Shown piece by piece: positions 5,299 through 9,416 of a DNA stretch of 9,416 nucleotides. Under the pieces are notes generated by a model. That model was not told where the DNA came from. It searched no databases and saw only the letters and a program-made list of their open reading frames with translations. Numbering within the stretch: position 1 is the first letter of the stretch; each line of letters begins with the position of its first letter. Position numbers and translations under genes: made by a program. The stretch comes from Bacillota bacterium. GTDB lineage: Bacteria > Bacillota > Bacilli > Lactobacillales > Streptococcaceae. The stretch spans positions 1-9,416 of the forward strand of contig JAJXWC010000082.1 in the NCBI GenBank assembly GCA_021781855.1, read 5' to 3'.

Positions 5299-5463
5299 AT
5301 GAATATCAAACAAAAAGAAATGCAAGCTCGACTTGAGCAAATTAAGAACAAGAAAAATAATTTTCCAGCACAAAATGGTGGAGCAGCTTCTGCGATAAAA
5401 GCGACAAAACAAAGTCAAAAAACAAATCAAGTTGTAAATCGCGGAAGAAGTGGCTCAAATTAA
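5299..5463 (+). CDS. Small basic protein of unknown function, 54 residues
   Basis: ATG 5299 has GGAG (5290-5293) five bases upstream; the stop is TAA 5461-5463. An in-frame start further upstream exists but would lie inside the attenuator. I do not recognise the family. The product has 8 Lys and 3 Arg against 2 Glu and no Asp, so it is strongly positive. About a quarter of residues are Asn or Gln, with no Cys and no hydrophobic segment. Residues 1-20 could form a charged helix; the remainder, rich in Gly, Ala, Ser, Gln and Asn, looks disordered. It lies between the attenuator and the ABC-F gene, 34 bases before the latter, so the two are presumably co-transcribed and co-induced. It might bind RNA or ribosomes, or its translation might simply set the level of the next gene; neither is shown. 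Confidence 0.65.
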   Translation: MNIKQKEMQARLEQIKNKKNNFPAQNGGAASAIKATKQSQKTNQVVNRGRSGSN

Positions 5464-5497
5464 GACTGGAAAATCTCTTATTTTGAAGGAGGATTTT

Positions 5498-6991
5498 ATG
5501 TCGAATATTGAAGTTAAAAATTTATCATTCGCTTATGGTGCAGAAACAATTTTTGATGATGCACAGATTAATATTGATACCCACTGGAAGCTAGGTCTTG
5601 TGGGTCGAAACGGACGTGGTAAAACGACTTTGCTGCGGATTTTACAAGGGAAAATTCCTGCCGAATTTTCTGTCAAAACGAATAAAAATTTTGTTTATTT
5701 CCCGCAAGATTTGACAGGAGTGTCAAATCAGACGTTCGAGCTTTTGCAAGCATTAGTAGAAGTTGAGCAATGGGAATTAGAACGTGAATTGACCATGTTA
5801 AAAGTGGATTTAGATGTGCTTTGGAGACCGTTCAACTCGCTTTCTGGTGGGGAGCAGACGAAATGTTTGTTGGCAGTTTTATTTTTGGATAAGGAGAATT
5901 TCCCACTGATTGATGAACCGACAAACCATCTGGATTTGGCAAGTCGTGCGCTTGTTGCAAATTATCTGCAGAAGAAAACAGGTTTTATCTTGGTTTCGCA
6001 TGACCGTGCGTTTTTAGACATTGTTTGTGACCATATTTTAGCGATTGAGCGCCGTCAAATTGTGCTTTATCAGGGAAATTTTACAACTTATGAGATGGAA
6101 AAAAAGCGGCGTGACGAATTTGAATTAGCCGAAGATAACCGCTTGCGAAAGGATATCTTGCGGCTCAAACAAACGGCACGAGAAAAGGAAGCATGGTCAC
6201 GGAATTTAGAAGCAACGAAATCTCGGGGGAAACGAGGTTTTGATAGTGAAACAAAGGGTGTAGATAAAGGATTTATTGGACACAAGGCAGCCAGTATGAT
6301 GCAAAAGTCCAAAAATTTGGAACACCGTATGGATAAAGAAATTTCGGATAAAGAGAATTTGCTTCACAATCTCGAAAAAATAGGTGATTTAGCAATGAAT
6401 TTCATACCGACCCACCATAAAAATTTGTTACGAGTTGAGCGGTTTAGTTTGGGATTCAATGATGAAAAATTGTTTGAACCGGTCAGTTTTGAACTAAATA
6501 GAGGTGATATTTTGGCATTGACTGGAGAAAATGGAACAGGAAAATCTAGTTTTATTCGTTATCTGCAGGAAAAATTTACTGGCAATTCGTCTGGCAAAAT
6601 TGAATTAGCACATGGTCTATCAATTTCTTATGTGGAACAACTTTTTGAGCACAAAGGGAATTTACGGGATTTTGCAAAGAAAAATCATCTGGATTTAGAA
6701 CTTTTTTTATCTAACTTGAAAAAGTTAGGTCTGGAGCGAAGCGCATTTTCTCAGAATATTGAAAATTTAAGTCAAGGTCAGCAAAAGAAAGTCGAACTAG
6801 CAAGGGCACTTTCTCAGCCAGCTCAGCTCTATATTTGGGATGAACCACTAAATTATCTTGATGTTTTCAATCATGAGCAAATTTCGAAACTTTTATGTTC
6901 GGTCAAACCGACAATGCTGTTGGTTGAACATGATTCGCGGTTCATTGAAGAAGTTGCGGATAAAATTGTGAATCTACAGAAAAAAAGTTGA
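5498..6991 (+). CDS. lsa: Lsa-family ABC-F ribosomal protection ATPase
   Basis: 497 residues, ATG 5498, with AAGGAGG (5486-5492) five bases upstream. It has two ABC domains and no membrane segment. First domain: Walker A GRNGRGKT (36-43), signature LSGGEQ (115-120), Walker B ending LIDEP with E140, and switch H168. The charged inter-domain linker spans about 190-300 and in this class reaches toward the ribosomal peptidyl-transferase centre. Second domain: GENGTGKS (343-350), LSQGQQK (424-430), WDEP with E449, and H478. Length and local motifs (THWKLGL-like start, QWELEREL, YQGNF, PTHHKNLL, LYIWDEPLNYLDVFNH) match Lsa(A) of Enterococcus faecalis. Such proteins displace lincosamides, streptogramin A and pleuromutilins from ribosomes. 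Lsa(D) is known from Lactococcus garvieae and may be this gene; I cannot confirm the allele. The gene appears native, preceded by its own attenuator. Confidence 0.9.
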   Translation: MSNIEVKNLSFAYGAETIFDDAQINIDTHWKLGLVGRNGRGKTTLLRILQGKIPAEFSVKTNKNFVYFPQDLTGVSNQTFELLQALVEVEQWELERELTMLKVDLDVLWRPFNSLSGGEQTKCLLAVLFLDKENFPLIDEPTNHLDLASRALVANYLQKKTGFILVSHDRAFLDIVCDHILAIERRQIVLYQGNFTTYEMEKKRRDEFELAEDNRLRKDILRLKQTAREKEAWSRNLEATKSRGKRGFDSETKGVDKGFIGHKAASMMQKSKNLEHRMDKEISDKENLLHNLEKIGDLAMNFIPTHHKNLLRVERFSLGFNDEKLFEPVSFELNRGDILALTGENGTGKSSFIRYLQEKFTGNSSGKIELAHGLSISYVEQLFEHKGNLRDFAKKNHLDLELFLSNLKKLGLERSAFSQNIENLSQGQQKKVELARALSQPAQLYIWDEPLNYLDVFNHEQISKLLCSVKPTMLLVEHDSRFIEEVADKIVNLQKKS

Positions 6992-6999
6992 AAAAATCG

Positions 7000-7008
7000 T
7001 GCTATAAT
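7000..7008 (+). promoter_or_regulatory. Extended -10 promoter of eamA, placed for a leaderless mRNA
   Basis: TGCTATAAT directly after the lsa stop (6989-6991). There is no good -35 at 16-18 bases. The last T of the -10 is 7008, so the usual start point is 7015, which is the A of the ATG. Confidence 0.65.
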
Positions 7009-7014
7009 AAATAT

Positions 7015-7914
7015 ATGACAAGGCAACATCAGATTTTTAAAGGAACAATGCTGGCAGTTTTAGCCGGCATTTTATGGGGAATTTCAGGCGTTTTCGGACA
7101 GCTTTTCTTTCGTTACTATCAAGGAGATGCTTTATGGATTACATCGTTTCGCTTGATTGTGGCAGGCTTAATTTTGCTTGGAATGTCTTATTTTAAGGCA
7201 CCAAAGCAATTTTTGGATTTAGTAAAAGTTGGACGAAATTGGCCTGTTTTATTGTTTTATACTTTTGGCGGTGTTTTTTCAGTACAGTTTTTTTATTATT
7301 CGACAATACAGTTTTCTAATTCGGCAACAGCAACGATTTTACAATATACTTCGCCTGTTTTCATCATGCTTTATATGGCGATTTTTAACAGAAAACTTCC
7401 AAAACTGCGCTCGATTTTACTTGTGCTTGCCGCCATGCTTGGTGTTTTTCTCTTAATCACTAATGGCGATTTTAGTCATTTGCTCATTCGTCCTTTGGCG
7501 CTTGTGACAGGCTTTATTACAGCATTTGCGGTAGTGATTTATTCACTTGCACCACGCCGCTTGCTTCATCAGTACGGAGCATTAAACGTTGCTGGCTGGG
7601 GAATGTTGCTGGCAGGAATTGGAAGTAATCTAATTTATCCTTTTTGGCGGATTGATTTTCGAATTGATGGTTTGTCAATTTTTTATGTGTTGGTTATTGC
7701 TGTGTTTGGAACAGCGATTGCTTTTTTGCTTTGGCTGCAAGCAATTCAGTACATATCGCCTTTGGTTGTCAATATTGCAACAGCGACAGAACCATTGACA
7801 GCAGTGCTTCTGAGTGTTTTGCTTTTTGGGATGAAATTGACCTTTTTATCCATTTTTGCGATGATTTTGGTCGTGATTTCGGTTATTTTTCTTTCACGAA
7901 ATGAAGAAAGCTAA
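7015..7914 (+). CDS. EamA/DMT-superfamily transporter (RhaT/YdcZ-like drug/metabolite type)
   Basis: 299 residues from ATG 7015. Ten hydrophobic segments are arranged as two EamA repeats (about 8-140 and 155-295). Repeat motifs include LAGILWGISGVFGQLFF near the N-terminus, SNSATATILQYTSPVF ending the first repeat and TATEPLTAVLLSVLLFG ending the second, as usual for the family. It is a cytoplasmic-membrane carrier of unknown substrate; relatives export amino acids or metabolites. There is no Shine-Dalgarno before ATG 7015. A downstream ATG at 7048 has AAAGGA only three bases away, but would cut off residues before the first membrane segment that relatives usually keep. The promoter position argues for 7015 as a leaderless start. 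The stop TAA is fused to the repeat copy A. Confidence 0.86.
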   Translation: MTRQHQIFKGTMLAVLAGILWGISGVFGQLFFRYYQGDALWITSFRLIVAGLILLGMSYFKAPKQFLDLVKVGRNWPVLLFYTFGGVFSVQFFYYSTIQFSNSATATILQYTSPVFIMLYMAIFNRKLPKLRSILLVLAAMLGVFLLITNGDFSHLLIRPLALVTGFITAFAVVIYSLAPRRLLHQYGALNVAGWGMLLAGIGSNLIYPFWRIDFRIDGLSIFYVLVIAVFGTAIAFLLWLQAIQYISPLVVNIATATEPLTAVLLSVLLFGMKLTFLSIFAMILVVISVIFLSRNEES

Positions 7915-8047
7915 TGAAGCAGAGACTGAATTCGAAGCTTGCCATTCCGCCTAGTTGCTTCCGTAGCGTAACGAGGTGAGCGTAGTAGCAAAGCTGTGGA
8001 AATAGTGCTGCTTATCCGATGATATTAGCAGTACTGCCGAGATGAAA
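7912..8047 (-). repeat. Intergenic repeat element, copy A, inverted relative to B and C
   Basis: Begins at the eamA stop codon with AATGAAGCAGAGACT (7913-7927) and runs to about 12 bases before the HAD-gene -10 box. Its reverse complement aligns with copy B in the same order: ATCTCGGCAGTAC, TGCTAAT, GGATAAGCAGCACTAT, CAGCTTTGCT, then CCTCG, GCGGAATGG, CTTCGAATT and AGTCTCTGC. Copy B carries about 125 extra bases in the middle. Copies A and B bracket the HAD gene as a long imperfect inverted pair. Confidence 0.7.
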
Positions 8048-8051
8048 GCTG

Positions 8052-8060
8052 TGGTATAAT
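8052..8060 (+). promoter_or_regulatory. Extended -10 promoter of the HAD gene, placed for a leaderless mRNA
   Basis: TGGTATAAT with a poor -35 (TACTGC, 8032-8037, 17-base spacing). The expected start point, seven bases past the last T, is 8067, the A of an ATG. The -35 side lies inside repeat copy A. Confidence 0.65.
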
Positions 8061-8066
8061 ATGAGC

Positions 8067-8666
8067 ATGGACTATGAAAACTACATTTGGGACTTGGGCG
8101 GCACGCTTTTAGATAATTATGAAAGTTCAAGCCATGCTTTTGCAGCAGCACTGTGGGGAATGGCAGCACGAGTTGTTTTACACGATGAAATTTATGCAGC
8201 GCTGAAAGTTTCAACTGCTTTTGCCGTGGATAAATTTGCTAGTGATATTCCCAATTTTTTAGCAAAATATAAATCTTTAGAGGCGGTTACCTTGCAAAAA
8301 CCTATTCTTTTTGATGGGGCTGTTGAGGTTTTGACGAGTTTGTCAAGGGCGGGCAAACGAAATTTTATGATTTCTCATCGGGATAAGCAGGTCTTGACCA
8401 TTTTATCAGATGCGAAGATAGCCTCATTTTTTACAGAAGTTGTCACATCAGATAACGGATTTCCCCGAAAGCCCTCCCCAGATTCAATTTTATATTTGCT
8501 TGAAAAATATGCTTTGGATGCTAAAAAAACAGTTATGATTGGTGACAGAGCGATTGATATTCAGGCTGGAAATGCAGCGGGCGTTACCAGCATTTTCTTT
8601 GATAGTCAGAAAACTTTATCAGAAGCTACACAAAATATCAGATATTTACAAGAACTGTTAGGTTGA
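8067..8666 (+). CDS. HAD-superfamily hydrolase with a DLGGT first motif
   Basis: 199 residues from ATG 8067. An ATG at 8061 is also in frame but sits directly behind the -10 box and would not be transcribed from it. HAD subfamily I layout: nucleophile D9 in WDLGGTLLD, a helical cap at about 18-80, motif II with S103 (MISHRD), motif III with K135 (RKPSPD), and motif IV GDRAIDIQAG with D160 and D164. Length agrees with small phosphatase/phosphoglucomutase-like members. The second Asp of the standard DxDGT, the general acid/base, is Gly (G11), so a simple phosphatase mechanism is doubtful. I recall DLGGT in streptococcal and lactococcal relatives, so it is probably a subfamily trait. The substrate is unknown. 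The gene is flanked by inverted repeat copies and has no Shine-Dalgarno. Confidence 0.84.
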   Translation: MDYENYIWDLGGTLLDNYESSSHAFAAALWGMAARVVLHDEIYAALKVSTAFAVDKFASDIPNFLAKYKSLEAVTLQKPILFDGAVEVLTSLSRAGKRNFMISHRDKQVLTILSDAKIASFFTEVVTSDNGFPRKPSPDSILYLLEKYALDAKKTVMIGDRAIDIQAGNAAGVTSIFFDSQKTLSEATQNIRYLQELLG

Positions 8667-8768
8667 CTTGTTTTTCAGCTCGAATTTCTAGCTTAGCAGG
8701 TGCCTATTTATCTCAGCAGTGCGTGCTAATCTGGCGGGATAAGCAGCATTATCTCCGCAGCTTTGCTG

Positions 8769-8858
8769 CTACGAAAGACGAGAGCTTCACTCTCTCTATC
8801 TGCAACCTTAACCGCACTACGAAAGACGAGAGCTTCACTCTCTATCTGCAACCTCAAC
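8769..8858 (+). repeat. Two tandem direct repeats of about 43 bases (period 48)
   Basis: CTACGAAAGACGAGAGC begins at 8769 and again at 8817. The copies continue almost identically (TTCACTCTC, TATCTGCAACCT, AAC), the second lacking one CT pair and differing by one base near the end. Each holds a small GAGAG-CTTCA-CTCTC hairpin. With only two copies and a short spacer of six or so bases, this is local duplication, not a CRISPR array. Confidence 0.85.
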
Positions 8859-8894
8859 AGTACACTGTACTGTTGAGCTGTTGAGCTGTTAAGC
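8853..8894 (+). repeat. 12-bp perfect palindrome joined to a triple 8-base repeat
   Basis: CTCAACAGTACA (8853-8864), centre C, and TGTACTGTTGAG (8866-8877) form an exact inverted repeat. Its right arm runs into TGTTGAGC, TGTTGAGC, TGTTAAGC (8871-8894), suggesting slippage copying of the arm. Confidence 0.85.
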
Positions 8895-9002
8895 TGTCCA
8901 TCCTCGCTACACTGCTAAAGCAGCTAGTCGGAATGGTAATCTTCGAATTTCGCTTGACTAAATAAGTCTCTGCCTCATTGGTATGCACTACCGAAATAAA
9001 AA

Positions 9003-9057
9003 GGCTGCATGAGTGGCTGAAAGACAAGTTTGCTTGTCGTCAGCTACTTGTTGAGCC
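9003..9057 (+). promoter_or_regulatory. 55-base long hairpin directly upstream of the YwaF-type gene
   Basis: GGCT (9003-9006) pairs with AGCC (9054-9057), AGTGGCTGA (9012-9020) with TCAGCTACT (9040-9048), and GACAAG (9023-9028) with CTTGTC (9033-9038), loop TTTG. About 22 pairs in total, with small internal loops. It ends two bases before the ribosome-binding sequence AAAAGGA (9060-9066). There is no T-tract, so it is not an ordinary terminator; a role in translation control or mRNA stability is possible. Confidence 0.6.
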
Positions 9058-9076
9058 GTAAAAGGAATTATTAAAT

Positions 9077-9416
9077 TTGAACTCATTTCTCATCGCAAAT
9101 AGCAAGGCAAAAGGACCAGGTTTTGGCATGTTTAGTCCGACACACTTTGCAGCTCTAGCTGTCCTTGCGCTCATCAGTTTTTTTATTATTCGATATTATC
9201 TGAAAGCAAGCGAAAAAAAGCGAAATCGTATACGCATAATCGTTGCAACACTCATTTTTTGCCTTGAAATTGGCAAAGATACTGCGCTTTTACTCACAGG
9301 GCAGTTTACCTATGGGGATTGGCCTTTTCAGCTTTGTGGTATTGGTATTTTTATCGTTGCCTATGATGCTTGGCGACGCGATAAAACAAGTCGTGAACTA
9401 CTTTATAGTTTGACCT
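9077..9416 (+). CDS. YwaF/TMEM164-type integral membrane protein, 3' end missing
   Basis: Open to the window end: 113 codons from TTG 9077, preceded by AAAAGGA (9060-9066) ten bases upstream. An in-frame ATG at 9128 would drop 17 residues; I prefer TTG because the N-terminal GPGFGMFSPTHF stretch resembles family openings, but the choice is open. The visible part has a membrane segment (about 22-38), a basic loop KKRNRIR, and a second segment with EIGKDTALLLTG. Next come WPFQLCGIGIFI, the family-like motif (usually LPLHLC), and a basic loop where the window stops. The family (TIGR02206, YwaF in Bacillus) has no established function that I know. No promoter is clear between repeat B and the hairpin. 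Confidence 0.72.
   Translation, partial: MNSFLIANSKAKGPGFGMFSPTHFAALAVLALISFFIIRYYLKASEKKRNRIRIIVATLIFCLEIGKDTALLLTGQFTYGDWPFQLCGIGIFIVAYDAWRRDKTSRELLYSLT

Larger units (their letters stand above)
8708..8979 (+). repeat. Intergenic repeat element, copy B, with internal expansion
   Basis: Outer parts (about 8708-8772 and 8898-8979) align with the reverse complement of copy A; the first part also aligns with copy C. It contains the exact hairpin GCAGC-TTT-GCTGC (8757-8769). The corresponding bases in A and C differ but still pair partly, which suggests that the structure matters. The end AGTCTCTGCCTCATT (8965-8979) is the inverse, with one change, of the tail found after cvfD and eamA. The middle (8773-8897) is absent from A. 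Confidence 0.68.

Noticed and set aside
6988..7014. Upstream TTG start for eamA at 6988, overlapping the lsa stop
   Set aside because: No Shine-Dalgarno, and it would add nine residues lying upstream of the predicted transcription start.
7951..8214. Minus-strand frame of 87 codons across repeat A and the HAD start
   Set aside because: Its DKQHY-SFA-like segment resembles the frame in copy B only because the two repeats are similar at the DNA level. It also overlaps a clear HAD gene.
8769..8858. Direct repeats considered as a small CRISPR array
   Set aside because: Two repeats separated by about six bases, no spacer-sized unique sequence and no cas gene.
8663..8884. Open frame of 73 codons overlapping the HAD stop by four bases
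   Set aside because: It runs through the repeat element and its tandem duplications (the peptide itself repeats TKDESFTL), and it has no ribosome-binding site. A spurious frame of repeat DNA.

Overview
This window looks like chromosomal DNA of a low-GC lactic acid bacterium, most likely Lactococcus. The lsa-type ABC-F gene suggests the L. garvieae group (garvieae, petauri, formosensis), but the species call is an inference. The protein set (streptococcal-type RodA, CvfD-type S1 protein, ButA-type diacetyl/acetoin reductase, Lsa-family ABC-F ATPase) fits Lactococcaceae/Streptococcaceae. All ten or so genes lie on the plus strand, each with its own signals. No tRNA, rRNA, insertion sequence, prophage or CRISPR array is visible.

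Layout. 1-916: the 3' part of a cyclophilin gene and, one base after its stop, cvfD. 1049-1654: a TVP38/TMEM64-type membrane protein closed by a terminator. 1716-3050: rodA behind a promoter whose -35 box lies in a palindrome. 3340-3774: a flavodoxin-like protein. 4148-4909: butA. 5028-6991: a leader with a promoter, a tiny reading frame and a strong intrinsic terminator, then a 54-residue basic protein and an lsa-family ABC-F gene. 7015-7914: an EamA-type transporter. 8067-8666: a HAD-family phosphatase. 9077 to the end: the 5' part of a YwaF/TMEM164-type membrane protein.

Three things stand out. First, the ABC-F leader can be folded as a complete ribosome-sensing attenuator. A three-codon reading frame sits in one arm of an upstream stem. 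The other arm overlaps a segment that can pair with the 3' arm of the terminator. Second, eamA and the HAD gene each have an extended -10 box (TGnTATAAT) followed by exactly six bases and then ATG, which predicts leaderless mRNAs. Third, a degenerate intergenic repeat family occurs after rodA, after eamA and after the HAD gene, with two inverted copies bracketing the HAD gene. Related tail sequences lie just past the stop codons of cvfD and the flavodoxin-like gene.

The genes do not form one pathway. They look like ordinary housekeeping and accessory loci: protein folding, RNA regulation, cell-wall elongation, redox, C4 metabolism, antibiotic tolerance and transport. The interest is mainly in the regulatory and repeat DNA between them.
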